NCBI GenBank assembly: GCA_012838445.1
Contig: DUPF01000247.1
Location: 1-43,188 of the forward strand
DNA length: 43,188 bases
Origin: Intrasporangiaceae bacterium
GTDB taxonomy: Bacteria > Actinomycetota > Actinomycetes > Actinomycetales > Dermatophilaceae
Direction: 5' to 3'
Positions 1-9,238 of this stretch are shown piece after piece (position 1 is the first letter of the stretch; the number at the start of each line of letters is the position of its first letter). The position numbers were made by a program, and so were the translations under genes. The notes beneath the pieces are model-generated. The model saw nothing but the letters and a program-made list of their open reading frames with translations. It made no database searches and was not told where the DNA came from.

Positions 1-111
1 ACGAAGCGGACGAGCAAGAAGGCGACGGGCGGGAAAACGACCGGCGGGAAAACGACCGGCGGCAAGGCGGCCGGCGGGACCAAGGCCGGGCGGTCCGGCC
101 GCACACCATGA
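1..111 (+). CDS. C-terminal tail of an upstream protein (partial, Lys/Gly/Thr-rich)
   Basis: Frame 1 is open from the first base to a TGA at 109-111 and encodes 36 residues made almost entirely of Lys, Gly, Thr, Arg and Ala, including the tandem GGKTTGGKTTGGK. The DNA shows the matching repeat of GGCGGGAAAACGACC. Basic tails of this kind are common at the ends of actinobacterial nucleic-acid-binding proteins such as HU-like proteins, Ku or helicases, but too little is present to name the protein. The stop overlaps the ATG of the next gene (ATGA), which suggests translational coupling and a shared transcript. The reading frame is well supported; the identity is unknown. Confidence 0.6.
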   Translation, partial: TKRTSKKATGGKTTGGKTTGGKAAGGTKAGRSGRTP

Positions 112-818
112 CCCCGGATCCGATCCCGAGCCCGAACATCTGGAACGACCCGCAGATCTACGAGGTCGAGAACCACGCCGTGGACCGTTCCGAACGGATC
201 GAGGCGGCCATGCTCACCCACCGCCCGATCGCCGACGCCCGCCTGCTCGACCTCGGCTGCGGCAGCGGCTTCCATCTCGAACGGTGGGTCGACTACGGGG
301 CGAGGTCGGTGATCGGGTGCGAACCGCATACTCCCCTCGTGGCGGCCGCCCGGGCCCGGGTCGCCGCCTTGCCGCCGCAGAAGGCGGCCCGCATCGAGGT
401 CGTCCAGGCGGGTGCGGAGGATCTGCCGCTGCCGGACGGCTCGGTCGATGTCATGCAGGCCCGGTGGGCCTACTTCTTCGGCTCCGGATGTGAGCCCGGC
501 CTGGCCGAACTGGACCGGGTCATGGCGCCGGGCGGGGTCGCCTTCGTCATCGACAACGACGCGTCCGTGCCGTCGACGTTCGGGACGTGGTTCGCCACCG
601 CCTACCCGGCCTATGACGATGTGGCGACCGAACGGTTCTGGAGCCGGGCGGGCTGGGAGCGGCAGGTCGTGCCGATCACGTGGGAGTTCGACCGGCGGGC
701 CGACCTCGAGGACGTCGTGCGGATCGAGTTCCCACCGGCGGCGGCCGAGCAGATCATCGCCGGGCACGACGGGCTCGTCGTCGACTACTCGGTCGTGCTG
801 CGCACCCGCCGCTGGTGA
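108..818 (+). CDS. class I SAM-dependent methyltransferase
   Basis: A 236-residue protein with a Rossmann-type SAM-binding fold. Motif I is LLDLGCGSGFHLERW near residues 46-60, an acidic residue follows the second strand (GCEPHTP), and the motif IV region is QARWAYFFGSG. The C-terminal third is typical of the Methyltransf_11 group of small cytosolic methyltransferases. The substrate cannot be read from the sequence. The start ATG overlaps the stop of the Lys-rich gene before it (ATGA), so the two are probably co-transcribed. The gap to radA is short, but a promoter-like sequence lies in it. The fold is confident; the role is open. Confidence 0.85.
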   Translation: MTPDPIPSPNIWNDPQIYEVENHAVDRSERIEAAMLTHRPIADARLLDLGCGSGFHLERWVDYGARSVIGCEPHTPLVAAARARVAALPPQKAARIEVVQAGAEDLPLPDGSVDVMQARWAYFFGSGCEPGLAELDRVMAPGGVAFVIDNDASVPSTFGTWFATAYPAYDDVATERFWSRAGWERQVVPITWEFDRRADLEDVVRIEFPPAAAEQIIAGHDGLVVDYSVVLRTRRW

Positions 819-844
819 CCGCTGTCGGTGCCGTCGCATACCGT
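815..844 (+). promoter_or_regulatory. candidate radA promoter, leaderless type
   Basis: GTGACC at 815-820 and TACCGT at 839-844 are separated by 18 bp and resemble housekeeping -35 and -10 boxes (TTGACC/TANNNT). The ATG at 852 lies seven bases after the -10 box, which would give a leaderless transcript, a common arrangement in actinobacteria. No Shine-Dalgarno sequence precedes either possible radA start, which fits. This is sequence matching only. Confidence 0.3.
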
Positions 845-851
845 CGTGGTC

Positions 852-2264
852 ATGGCTGGGCGAGGATCGAAGGTGAGTTCCCGACCGGGGTTCCGGTGCG
901 GCGAATGCGGATGGAACACGGCAAAGTGGGTCGGCCGCTGCGGTGAGTGCCAGGCCTGGGGCACCGTCGAGGAGGTCGGCGCGCTCGCCGGACCCCGGAC
1001 CGTCCAGGCCGCCCGGGTGACCACCCCGGCCCAACCCATCGGCGAGATCGGCCTGGAGGCGGCCCGGGCCCGGCCCACCGGGGTCGGGGAGTTCGACCGG
1101 GTGCTCGGCGGCGGGCTGGTGCCCGGCGGGGTCGTCCTCGTCGCCGGCGAGCCGGGGATCGGCAAGTCGACCCTGTTGCTCGACGTCGCCGCCCGGGCCG
1201 CTCGCGGCACCTCCGGCGGCGAGCCGGCGCGCACCGTCCTCTACGTCACCGGCGAGGAGTCGGCGGCCCAGGTGCGCGCCCGGGCCGAACGGATCGAGGC
1301 GATGGCCCGCACCCTCTACCTGGCCGCCGAGACCGACCTGGCCACCGTCCTCGGCCAGATCGAGCAGATCCAGCCAGACCTGCTCGTCGTCGACTCGGTG
1401 CAGACCATCGCCAGTGCCGAGGTCGACGGAGCCGCGGGCAACGTCAGCCAGGTCCGCGAGGTCGCCGCCGCCCTCATCGCGGTCGCCAAGTCCCGCGGCA
1501 TCGCGGTCCTCCTCGTCGGGCACGTCACCAAGGACGGGTCGATCGCGGGACCGCGGGTGCTCGAACACCTCGTCGACGTCGTCATCCAGTTCGAGGGCGA
1601 CCGGCACTCGCGGCTGCGGCTCGTGCGCGCGGTGAAGAACCGGTTCGGCCCGACCGACGAGATCGGCTGCTTCGACCTCTCCGAGGTCGGGATCGTCGGG
1701 CTGGCCGACCCGAGCGGGCTGTTCACCTCCGATCGGGATCTCTCCGTCCCGGGCACCTGCATGACGGTCACCCTCGAGGGCCGCCGGCCGCTGCTCGCCG
1801 AGGTCCAGTCCCTCGTGGCCGAGTCCAGCCTGCCCCAGCCGCGCCGGGCCACGAGCGGGCTCGACTCGGCCCGGGTGCAGATGATCATCGCCGTCCTCGA
1901 CAAACGCGCCGGGCGCAAGATCGGCCCCAACGACACCTTCGTCTCCACCGTCGGCGGGGTGCGGATCACCGAACCGGCCGCGGACCTGGCCATCGCGCTG
2001 GCGCTGGCCAGCGCGATCAGCGACGCCCCGGTGTTCTCCCGGCTCGTCGCCATCGGCGAGGTCGGTCTGTCCGGTGACATCCGTCCCGTCGTCGGCATCG
2101 CCCGCCGGCTCGCCGAGGCGGCCCGGCTCGGGCTGACCCACGCCGTCGTGCCGCGCGGCACCGTCGGCAGCGTCGCCGTCCCGGACTCGCTGACCGTGTT
2201 CGAGGCGGACCATCTGGCCGCCGCCGTGGCGACCGTGATCCAGGAACGACGTCCAAGCGACTAG
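852..2264 (+). CDS. radA: DNA repair protein RadA
   Basis: RadA is a RecA-like, DnaB-type helicase that helps process branched recombination intermediates. From the ATG at 852 the protein is 470 residues. The order is an N-terminal four-Cys zinc finger (Cys16, 19, 30, 33, as CGEC...CGEC), an ATPase core with Walker A GEPGIGKS near residue 99, a Walker B-like LLVVDSVQT, the RadA signature KNRFG, and a C-terminal Lon-protease-like domain (SGDIRPVVGIARRLAEA). An in-frame GTG at 828 would add eight residues; 852 is preferred because homologues start just before the zinc finger and a leaderless promoter fits. disA follows 11 bp after the stop. The two neighbour each other in many Gram-positives, where RadA and DisA are linked in monitoring DNA integrity. 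Confidence 0.95.
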   Translation: MAGRGSKVSSRPGFRCGECGWNTAKWVGRCGECQAWGTVEEVGALAGPRTVQAARVTTPAQPIGEIGLEAARARPTGVGEFDRVLGGGLVPGGVVLVAGEPGIGKSTLLLDVAARAARGTSGGEPARTVLYVTGEESAAQVRARAERIEAMARTLYLAAETDLATVLGQIEQIQPDLLVVDSVQTIASAEVDGAAGNVSQVREVAAALIAVAKSRGIAVLLVGHVTKDGSIAGPRVLEHLVDVVIQFEGDRHSRLRLVRAVKNRFGPTDEIGCFDLSEVGIVGLADPSGLFTSDRDLSVPGTCMTVTLEGRRPLLAEVQSLVAESSLPQPRRATSGLDSARVQMIIAVLDKRAGRKIGPNDTFVSTVGGVRITEPAADLAIALALASAISDAPVFSRLVAIGEVGLSGDIRPVVGIARRLAEAARLGLTHAVVPRGTVGSVAVPDSLTVFEADHLAAAVATVIQERRPSD

Positions 2265-2275
2265 GATCGGGCCTC

Positions 2276-3346
2276 GTGACTGACGACGAGCTGCTGCGTT
2301 CGACGCTGGCTGCCGTCGCGCCGGGGACCGAGCTGCGGGACGGCCTGGAGCGGATCCTGCGGGGCCGCACCGGGGCGCTCATCGTGCTCGGTCAGGACAA
2401 GGTCACCGCCAAGATCGCCACCGGCGGCTTCCCGCTCGACATCGAGTTCTCCGCGACCCGGTTGCGCGAGCTGTGCAAGATGGACGGCGCCGTCATCCTC
2501 GACCGCGACCACACCCGCATCCTGCGCGCTGCGACCCAGTTGCTCCCGGACGCCAGCATCGAGACCAGCGAGTCCGGCACCCGGCACCGCACCGCTGAGC
2601 GGGTGGCCAAACAGACCGGCTTCCCGGTCATCTCGGTGAGCCAGTCGATGCACATCGTCGCCCTCTACGTCGGCCACAAGCGGGTCGTCCTCGAGGACAG
2701 CAGCGACATCCTCTCCCGCGCCAACCAGGCCCTGGCCACCCTGGAGCGCTACAAGCAGCGTCTCGACGAGGTCACCGGCACCCTCTCGGCCCTCGAGATC
2801 GAGGACCTGGTCACCGTCCGGGACGTCGCGAGCGTGCTGCAGCGGCTCGAGATGGTCGGCCGGATCCGCGAGGAGATCTCCGACTACGTCCTCCAACTCG
2901 GGGTCGACGGACGCCTGCTCAGCCTCCAGCTCGAGGAACTCACCGCCGGGTTGAGCGACGACCTGCACCTCGTCCTGCAGGACTACCTCGGCGAGGCCCG
3001 CGCCGGACTGACCCTCGACGAGGCCGTCGCGGCCCTGACCGCGCTCGACTCCACCGAGATGCTCGACCTGTCCATGGTCGCCCGGGCCATCGGCTTCACC
3101 GTCACCGGCGACGCCCTGGACGCCTCGGTCAGCCCGATCGGCTACCGGCTGCTGTCCAAGGTGCCCCGACTGCCCGGTGCGATCGTCGACCGTCTCGTCA
3201 CCCACTTCGGCGGGCTGCAGCGGCTCATGTCGGCCACCGTCGATGAGCTCATGGAGGTCGAGGGCGTCGGTGAGGGCCGGGCCCACACCGTCCGGGACGG
3301 GCTGTCCCGGGTGGCCGAGTCCAGCATCCTCGACCGTTACGTCTAG
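2276..3346 (+). CDS. disA: DNA integrity scanning diadenylate cyclase DisA
   Basis: DisA makes cyclic di-AMP from two ATP and scans DNA for branched structures. The 356-residue protein has the usual length. The N-terminal DAC domain carries DGA (70-72) and GTRHR (101-105), the two catalytic signatures; a helical linker follows, then a C-terminal helix-hairpin-helix DNA-binding domain (MEVEGVGEGRAHTVRDGL). The start is a GTG preceded by AGGA about ten bases upstream, just after the radA stop. The stop overlaps the GTG of mutY by one base (TAGTG), so radA, disA and mutY probably form one transcript. Nothing is missing from the catalytic motifs. Confidence 0.96.
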   Translation: MTDDELLRSTLAAVAPGTELRDGLERILRGRTGALIVLGQDKVTAKIATGGFPLDIEFSATRLRELCKMDGAVILDRDHTRILRAATQLLPDASIETSESGTRHRTAERVAKQTGFPVISVSQSMHIVALYVGHKRVVLEDSSDILSRANQALATLERYKQRLDEVTGTLSALEIEDLVTVRDVASVLQRLEMVGRIREEISDYVLQLGVDGRLLSLQLEELTAGLSDDLHLVLQDYLGEARAGLTLDEAVAALTALDSTEMLDLSMVARAIGFTVTGDALDASVSPIGYRLLSKVPRLPGAIVDRLVTHFGGLQRLMSATVDELMEVEGVGEGRAHTVRDGLSRVAESSILDRYV

Positions 3347-4248
3347 TGTCTGCCGCCGCTGAGGCCGGGCCCGCGGGAGCCGAACTCCTGCACGACCGGA
3401 TCCTGGACTGGTATGCGATCCACGCCCGGGATCTGCCGTGGCGGGACCCGCAGTGCTCCCCGTGGGGGATCCTCGTCAGTGAGGTGATGGCCCAGCAGAC
3501 GCCGCTGGCGCGGGTCGAGCCGGTCTGGCGGACCTGGATGCATCGCTGGCCCACCCCCGCCGCGCTCGCTGCGGACACCCCGGGTGCGGCCGTGCGGGCC
3601 TGGGACCGACTCGGCTACCCGCGTCGCGCACTGCGGCTGCACGAGACGGCGACGGTCCTCGTCGAACGCTTCGACGGGCAGGTCCCCCACGATGAGGCCG
3701 AGCTGCTCACGCTGCCGGGAGTCGGCGCATACACCGCCGCTGCCGTGGCGGCCTTCGCCTTCGGGGCGCGCACCACCGTCGTCGACACGAACGTGCGCCG
3801 GGTGCAGGCCAGACTCGTCACCGGGGTCGAGCACGCGGCGCCGTCGCTGACCCGGGCCGAGTCCGACCTCGCGACCGGTCTGCTGCCCGAGCAGGATGCC
3901 CGCGCGGCGACCTGGAACGTCGCCGTCATGGAGTTGGGCGCACTCGTCTGCACGGCCCGCTCCCCGCGGTGCGGGGACTGTCCGGTGCTCGACCAGTGCG
4001 CGTGGGTCGCCCGGGGCCGGCCGGCCTACTCCGGCCTGCCCCGACGGGGTCAGCCGTGGGCCGGGACCGACCGGCAGGTGCGCGGCGAGATCATCCAACG
4101 GCTGCGGGAGAGTGCCGAGCCGCTCCCCCTCGCCGCGGTCGGTGACGCCGGACCTGATCCGGCGCAGGTGGACCGGTGCCTGGCGGGGCTCATCCACGAC
4201 GGCCTCGTCGAACCACTGCCCGGCGGACGGCTGGCCCTCCCGGGCTGA
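3346..4248 (+). CDS. mutY: A/G-specific adenine DNA glycosylase MutY
   Basis: MutY removes adenine mispaired with 8-oxoguanine. The 300-residue protein has the catalytic Glu46 (SEVMAQQT), the helix-hairpin-helix LPGVGAYTA (124-132), catalytic Asp147 (VDTNV), and the 4Fe-4S ligands Cys202-x6-Cys209-x2-Cys212-x5-Cys218. It is shorter than Escherichia coli MutY. The last 70 residues look like a small winged-helix-like segment (QVRGEIIQRL...LVEPLPGG) rather than a complete NUDIX-like 8-oxoG recognition domain, as in other actinobacterial MutY proteins. The GTG start overlaps the disA stop. A metallopeptidase gene starts 21 bp downstream. Confidence 0.95.
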   Translation: MSAAAEAGPAGAELLHDRILDWYAIHARDLPWRDPQCSPWGILVSEVMAQQTPLARVEPVWRTWMHRWPTPAALAADTPGAAVRAWDRLGYPRRALRLHETATVLVERFDGQVPHDEAELLTLPGVGAYTAAAVAAFAFGARTTVVDTNVRRVQARLVTGVEHAAPSLTRAESDLATGLLPEQDARAATWNVAVMELGALVCTARSPRCGDCPVLDQCAWVARGRPAYSGLPRRGQPWAGTDRQVRGEIIQRLRESAEPLPLAAVGDAGPDPAQVDRCLAGLIHDGLVEPLPGGRLALPG

Positions 4249-4269
4249 CGAGCAGGCAGAATCAGGGGC

Positions 4270-6390
4270 GTGATGGGGCACGTGGACGCGTCGTGGGCCC
4301 GTGGTCGCCGCCGGATCGGCGTCGCCACGGTGCTCGTGCTGCTGCTCGCCCTGATCGCGGGGGCTGCACCGGCCCAGGCGGATCCGGGGCTGATCGTCAC
4401 CTCGACGAGCCGCTATGTCCTCGACAGCGAGCGGGGCGAGGTGGCCGGCTCGATCACGATGACGTTGCGCAATGTCACGCCCAATGTCGACACCGGGGAC
4501 GGCGGCTACCGGTACTTCTTCTACGAGTCCTACGGGATCCCGCTGCCGGCCGAGACCGCGGACGTCGTCGCGCGCAGCAACGGCTCCCGGCTGCGGGTGC
4601 AGCGCAAACCGATCGTCGGCCAGCCCGGCTTCCGGCTCTTCGAGATCGGCTTCCCGCAACTGCTCTACGGCGCGAGTCGCACCATCGAGCTCACGTTCAC
4701 GCTCCAGGGGCAACCGGCCCGGGCCGACGACTCGACCCGGATCGGTCCCGGCTATGCCACCTTCGCGGTGTTCGGTCCCGGCGACCCGGGCAACAACACC
4801 GTCGAGGTCGTCGTCGACGCCGACCTCGAACTCGACAGCACTGCCCGCACGTTCGTCCCGTCCGAGCGCGGCGACGGCACGACCGTGTACACCACGACCG
4901 AGGACAACCTCGCCCCCGGCTTCGCCGCGACGATGTCGGTGCGCAGCTCCACCGTCGGCGAGGGCCGCCCGGTGACCGTCGGCGGAGTCTCCCTCCAGCT
5001 CGTGCCCTATCCGAACGACCCGGAATGGGCCGACTTCATCGAGGACCGGGCCGACCAGGGGCTGCCCGTCCTCGCCGAGCTCGTCGGCCAGCCCTGGCCC
5101 GGTGACGTCGACCGGATCCGGGAGGACGCCGGCAGCCAGGTCCGCGGCTTCGACGGGTGGTACTCCACGAGCGACCGCGAGATCGTCCTCGGTGAGGAGC
5201 TCAACGACGGGATCCTCTTCCACGAGCTGGCCCACGCGTGGATCAACTACTCGGCGGTCGAGGACCGGTGGCTGTCCGAGGGGCTGGCCGAGTTCCTCGC
5301 CGAGCAGACCACCGAACGGACCGGCGGCACCTTCGTCAAACCGCGTCAGGTGACCCCCGGCGACACCGAGGCCGTCCCGCTCGCGACCTGGGAGGACTCA
5401 CCCGGATTCCGCGGCAGTGAGTTGGACGCCTGGGCCTACCCGGCCAGTTATCAGGTCATCTCCGAACTCCTGGGCGACCTGGACGACGCGACGCTGCAGG
5501 CGGTGCTCGCCGATGTTGTCACGGCGGCCAGCCCCTGGGATCTGCCGGACCGCCGGGAACTGTCCGGCGGTCAGCTCTCGACCACCGCCTTCCTCGACCT
5601 GATCGACGCGCACCGCGCCTCCGCCGCGGAGGGACCGGACACGGCGGACGTCTATCGCGTGTGGGTCCTCGACGAGGCGGCGGCCGATGCGCTCGCCGGG
5701 CGGGCGCAGGCCCATCAGGCGTTCGAGACCTTCGCCGGCGCCTCGCCCTGGGGCGCACCCCTCGGACTGCGCCGGGCGATGGCCTCGTGGGACTTCACCG
5801 AGGCAGGCGAGTTGACCGAGGAGCTGGCCGACCTGCCCGCCGCCGCGACCGCGCTGAGCGACCTCGCCGGGTCCACCGGGACCACGTTGGCACCCGAGGT
5901 GCAGCGTGACTACGAGGACGCGGACACCCCGCAGGAGTATGCCGCGGTCACCGACGAGGTGGCCGCCGCGACCGCAGCCCTGGAGCAGTACGCCCACGCC
6001 CATCGCCTCGCCACCGCCGAGCGCAACGTCCTCGGCGGGATCGGGGCCCGGGTGCTCAACGTCGCGGACACCATCGACGCGGCCCAGCAGAACATCACGG
6101 TGCGCGACTACGCGGCCTCCGAGGCCGCCTCGCGGTTGGCGCTCGACCGATCCGGGTCGGCCACCACGGTCGGTGCGGCGCTGCTCGCCGGCATCATTCT
6201 CGCCGCCGTCGTCCTCGCCCTCCTCGTCGTCGTCGTGGTCCGGGCGCTGCGCCGCCGCAGCCACAACCGTCCGCCGTTGCCGCCGGCTGCCGCTCCCGAG
6301 GCGCCCGACGCCCTCGCCACCACCGCCGACACCACCGCTGGTGCACCAGAACCCCCGACGCGCACCACCACCCCGCCCCCGCACCAGTAA
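4270..6390 (+). CDS. secreted, membrane-anchored gluzincin-type metallopeptidase
   Basis: A 706-residue protein with an N-terminal signal peptide (basic start, hydrophobic stretch, A-Q-A cleavage site near residue 37). A beta-rich extracytoplasmic region of about 270 residues follows, then the zinc site HELAH (318-322), with Glu341 exactly 18 residues after the second His in WLSEGLAEF. That spacing is the gluzincin signature of M1/M61-like clans. A hydrophobic segment near residues 632-660, followed by RALRRR and a Pro/Thr-rich tail, should anchor it with the peptidase outside the cell. No GAMEN exopeptidase motif is seen, so calling it an aminopeptidase would be unsafe. AGGGG precedes a GTG (4270) and an adjacent ATG (4273); either could start it. 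The substrate is unknown. Confidence 0.75.
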   Translation: MMGHVDASWARGRRRIGVATVLVLLLALIAGAAPAQADPGLIVTSTSRYVLDSERGEVAGSITMTLRNVTPNVDTGDGGYRYFFYESYGIPLPAETADVVARSNGSRLRVQRKPIVGQPGFRLFEIGFPQLLYGASRTIELTFTLQGQPARADDSTRIGPGYATFAVFGPGDPGNNTVEVVVDADLELDSTARTFVPSERGDGTTVYTTTEDNLAPGFAATMSVRSSTVGEGRPVTVGGVSLQLVPYPNDPEWADFIEDRADQGLPVLAELVGQPWPGDVDRIREDAGSQVRGFDGWYSTSDREIVLGEELNDGILFHELAHAWINYSAVEDRWLSEGLAEFLAEQTTERTGGTFVKPRQVTPGDTEAVPLATWEDSPGFRGSELDAWAYPASYQVISELLGDLDDATLQAVLADVVTAASPWDLPDRRELSGGQLSTTAFLDLIDAHRASAAEGPDTADVYRVWVLDEAAADALAGRAQAHQAFETFAGASPWGAPLGLRRAMASWDFTEAGELTEELADLPAAATALSDLAGSTGTTLAPEVQRDYEDADTPQEYAAVTDEVAAATAALEQYAHAHRLATAERNVLGGIGARVLNVADTIDAAQQNITVRDYAASEAASRLALDRSGSATTVGAALLAGIILAAVVLALLVVVVVRALRRRSHNRPPLPPAAAPEAPDALATTADTTAGAPEPPTRTTTPPPHQ

Positions 6391-6469
6391 TACCTAGCGC
6401 CACAGCGGGCAACTGGCGCACCGATCCGCAACCGGCGCAGCGCGCGATGGCACCGCCCCCGCAACACAC

Positions 6470-6504
6470 ACGAACGCCGCACCCCTGAGGGATGCGGCGC
6501 TCGT
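6470..6504 (-). terminator. hairpin terminator downstream of clpC
   Basis: ACGAACGCCGCACCC and GGGATGCGGCGCTCGT form a long stem with one bulged A, one wobble or mismatch, and a CTGA loop. It begins 18 bases beyond the clpC stop on the minus strand and lies between two convergent genes (the metallopeptidase and clpC). There is no clear U-run, as is common in high-GC actinobacteria; it could serve both directions. Confidence 0.55.
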
Positions 6505-6521
6505 GACGCGGGCGGGAACCG

Positions 6522-9035
6522 TCAGGACTGGCCGGTGCCCGCCTCGACGAGGGGCAGGTCGACCTCGCCGGTCTTCGGCTTGCCGACGAAGGTGAAGATC
6601 GCCTTGGCACCCTCGCCCTCGACGTCGACGGTGATGACGTCGCCGGACTTCAGCTCGCCGTAGAGGATCTTCTCGGAGAGGGCATCCTCGATCTCGCGCT
6701 GGATGGTGCGCCGCAGCGGGCGGGCACCGAGGACCGGGTCGTATCCCTTCTTCGCGAGCAGGGACTTGGCAGCCGGCCGCAGGTCGATGGCCATGTCCTT
6801 GTCGGCCAGGCGCTTGTCGAGCTTGGCGATCTCCAGGTCGACGATGATCTCGATCTCCTCCGGCGTGAGCTGGGGGAAGACGATGACGTCGTCGACACGG
6901 TTGAGGAACTCCGGCCGGAAGTGCTGCTTGAGCTCGTCCTGGACCTTGGCCTTCATCCGCTCGTAGTCGCTGCGGGTGTCCGGCCCGGCCGAGAAGCCCA
7001 TCGCGGCCTTGCTGATGTCCCGGGTGCCGAGGTTGGTCGTCATGATGATGACGGTGTTCTTGAAGTCGACCATCCGCCCCTGGGCGTCGGTGAGGCGGCC
7101 GTCCTCGAGGACCTGCAGGAGGCTGTTGAAGATCTCCGGGTGAGCCTTCTCGACCTCGTCGAAGAGGACGACGGAGAACGGACGGCGGCGGACCTTCTCG
7201 GTGAGCTGGCCGCCCTCCTCGTAGCCGACGTAGCCGGGAGGTGAACCGAACAGCCGCGAGACGGTGTGCTTCTCGGAGAACTCGGACATGTCGAGCTGGA
7301 TGAGCGCGTCCTCGTCCCCGAAGAGGAACTCGGCGAGCGTTTTGGCCAACTCGGTCTTGCCGACACCGGTCGGGCCGGCGAAGATGAACGACCCACCCGG
7401 TCGGCGGGGGTCCTTCAGGCCGGCGCGGGTGCGGCGGATCGCCTGGGAGAGCGCCTTGATCGCATCGTCCATACCGACGATCCGCTTGTGCAGCTCGTCC
7501 TCCATGTTGAGCAGTCGGCTGGACTCCTCCTCGGTGAGCTTGAACACCGGGATGCCGGTCGAGGCGGCGAGGACCTCGGCGATGAGCTCCTCATCGACCT
7601 CGGCGATGGTGTCCATGTCACCGGACTTCCACTCGGCCTCGCGCTTGGCCTTCTCCTGGCGCAGCCGCTTCTCGTCGTCGCGCAGTCGGGCGGCCTTCTC
7701 GAAGTCCTGGCCGTCGATCGCGGCTTCCTTCTCGCGGACGATCTCCTTGATCTTCTCCTCGAACTCGCGCAGGTCCGGCGGGGCGGTCATCCGGCGGATC
7801 CGCAACCGGGCACCCGCCTCGTCGATGAGGTCGATCGCCTTGTCCGGCAGGTGCCGGTCGTTGACGTAGCGGTCGGCGAGGTTCGCGGCACTGACCAGGG
7901 CGCCGTCGGTGATGGTCACCCGGTGGTGCGCCTCGTAGCGGTCCCGGAGCCCCTTGAGGATCTCGATGGTGTGCGACAGGGTCGGCTCCATGACCTGGAT
8001 CGGCTGGAAGCGGCGCTCCAGGGCGGAGTCCTTCTCGATGTGCTTGCGGTACTCGTCGAGGGTCGTCGCACCGATCGTCTGCAACTCGCCGCGGGCGAGC
8101 ATGGGCTTGAGGATCGACGCGGCGTCGATGGCGCCCTCGGCGGCACCGGCCCCGACGAGGGTGTGGATCTCGTCGATGAAGAGGATGATGTCGCCGCGGG
8201 TGCGGATCTCCTTGAGGACCTTCTTCAGCCGCTCCTCGAAGTCACCGCGGTAGCGGCTGCCGGCGACGAGTGCGCCGAGGTCGAGGGTGTAGAGGTGCTT
8301 GTCCTTGAGGGTCTCGGGCACCTCACCGCGGACGATGTCCTGGGAGAGTCCCTCGACGACGGCGGTCTTGCCGACGCCGGGCTCGCCGATGAGGACGGGG
8401 TTGTTCTTGGTCCGGCGGGACAGGACCTGCATGACCCGCTCGATCTCCTTCTCGCGCCCGATGACGGGGTCGAGTTTGCCCTCGCGGGCGGCCTGGGTGA
8501 GGTTGCGGCCGAACTGGTCGAGGACGGTCGAGCCGGACGGGGTGCCCTCCTGGGCACCTCCGGCGGTCACGCCGGCGGGCGGCTGACCCTCCTTGCCCTG
8601 GTAGCCGGAGATGAGTTGGATGACCTGCTGGCGGACCCGGTTGAGGTCGGCGCCGAGCTTGACGAGCACCTGGGCGGCGACACCCTCACCCTCGCGGATC
8701 AGGCCGAGGAGGATGTGCTCGGTGCCGATGTAGTTGTGTCCGAGCTGCAGCGCCTCGCGCAGCGACAATTCGAGGACCTTCTTGGCGCGCGGGGTGAACG
8801 GGATGTGTCCGGTCGGTGCCTGCTGGCCCTGGCCGATGATCTCCTGCACCTGCTCGCGGACGGCCTCGAGCCGGATGTCGAGCCCCTCGAGCGCCTTGCT
8901 CGCGACACCCTCCCCCTCGTGGATCAGGCCCAGGAGGATGTGCTCGGTCCCGATGTAGTTGTGGTTGAGCAGCCGGGCCTCGTCCTGCGCGAGGACGACC
9001 ACGCGCCGGGCCCGGTCGGTGAACCGCTCGAACAT
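6522..9035 (-). CDS. clpC: ATP-dependent Clp protease ATP-binding subunit ClpC
   Basis: AAA+ unfoldase that feeds substrates to ClpP. The 837-residue protein is full length: two Clp-N repeats (about residues 1-140), AAA domain D1 with Walker A GEPGVGKT (217-224), a UVR-containing middle domain ([16 protein letters not shown]), D2 with GPTGVGKT near residue 554, and the C-terminal D2-small domain. The ClpP-docking tripeptide position reads MGF (KAAMGFSAG), where mycobacterial ClpC1 has LGF. AGGAG eight bases before the ATG is a strong ribosome-binding site. Its place downstream of lsr2 and lysS in the conserved order matches mycobacteria, although DNA-repair genes now separate them. Confidence 0.97.
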   Translation of the reverse strand: MFERFTDRARRVVVLAQDEARLLNHNYIGTEHILLGLIHEGEGVASKALEGLDIRLEAVREQVQEIIGQGQQAPTGHIPFTPRAKKVLELSLREALQLGHNYIGTEHILLGLIREGEGVAAQVLVKLGADLNRVRQQVIQLISGYQGKEGQPPAGVTAGGAQEGTPSGSTVLDQFGRNLTQAAREGKLDPVIGREKEIERVMQVLSRRTKNNPVLIGEPGVGKTAVVEGLSQDIVRGEVPETLKDKHLYTLDLGALVAGSRYRGDFEERLKKVLKEIRTRGDIILFIDEIHTLVGAGAAEGAIDAASILKPMLARGELQTIGATTLDEYRKHIEKDSALERRFQPIQVMEPTLSHTIEILKGLRDRYEAHHRVTITDGALVSAANLADRYVNDRHLPDKAIDLIDEAGARLRIRRMTAPPDLREFEEKIKEIVREKEAAIDGQDFEKAARLRDDEKRLRQEKAKREAEWKSGDMDTIAEVDEELIAEVLAASTGIPVFKLTEEESSRLLNMEDELHKRIVGMDDAIKALSQAIRRTRAGLKDPRRPGGSFIFAGPTGVGKTELAKTLAEFLFGDEDALIQLDMSEFSEKHTVSRLFGSPPGYVGYEEGGQLTEKVRRRPFSVVLFDEVEKAHPEIFNSLLQVLEDGRLTDAQGRMVDFKNTVIIMTTNLGTRDISKAAMGFSAGPDTRSDYERMKAKVQDELKQHFRPEFLNRVDDVIVFPQLTPEEIEIIVDLEIAKLDKRLADKDMAIDLRPAAKSLLAKKGYDPVLGARPLRRTIQREIEDALSEKILYGELKSGDVITVDVEGEGAKAIFTFVGKPKTGEVDLPLVEAGTGQS

Positions 9036-9043
9036 TGCTTCAA

Positions 9044-9078
9044 CTCCTGTTGCTTAACGTCTACTCCCCCCGATGCTA
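9044..9078 (-). promoter_or_regulatory. clpC leader: ribosome-binding site and candidate -10
   Basis: The minus strand carries AGGAG at 9044-9048, eight bases before the clpC ATG, and TAGCAT at 9073-9078, which fits the TANNNT -10 pattern. No convincing -35 box or ClgR-type operator could be picked out in the 203-bp gap up to 9238. The ribosome-binding site is clear; the promoter is tentative. Confidence 0.35.
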
Positions 9079-9238
9079 CTTCGACAGGCTGACGAAGCAC
9101 CTCTCGATTGCACATCGGTGGGCAATTGTGACCCGGATGAGCCGAGCGGACGATCGGACAAGGACGGAACTGCCTGGACCAACGCCACCGCGCTGTTATC
9201 TGTTCCCGCTCGGGGTCGGGCGCGGCGCTGGCCGCCGC

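Noticed and set aside
7266-9092. A 608-codon plus-strand frame opposite clpC
   Set aside because: It is a codon-mirror artefact rich in Asp, Leu, Val and Gly, fully contained in a clear clpC gene.
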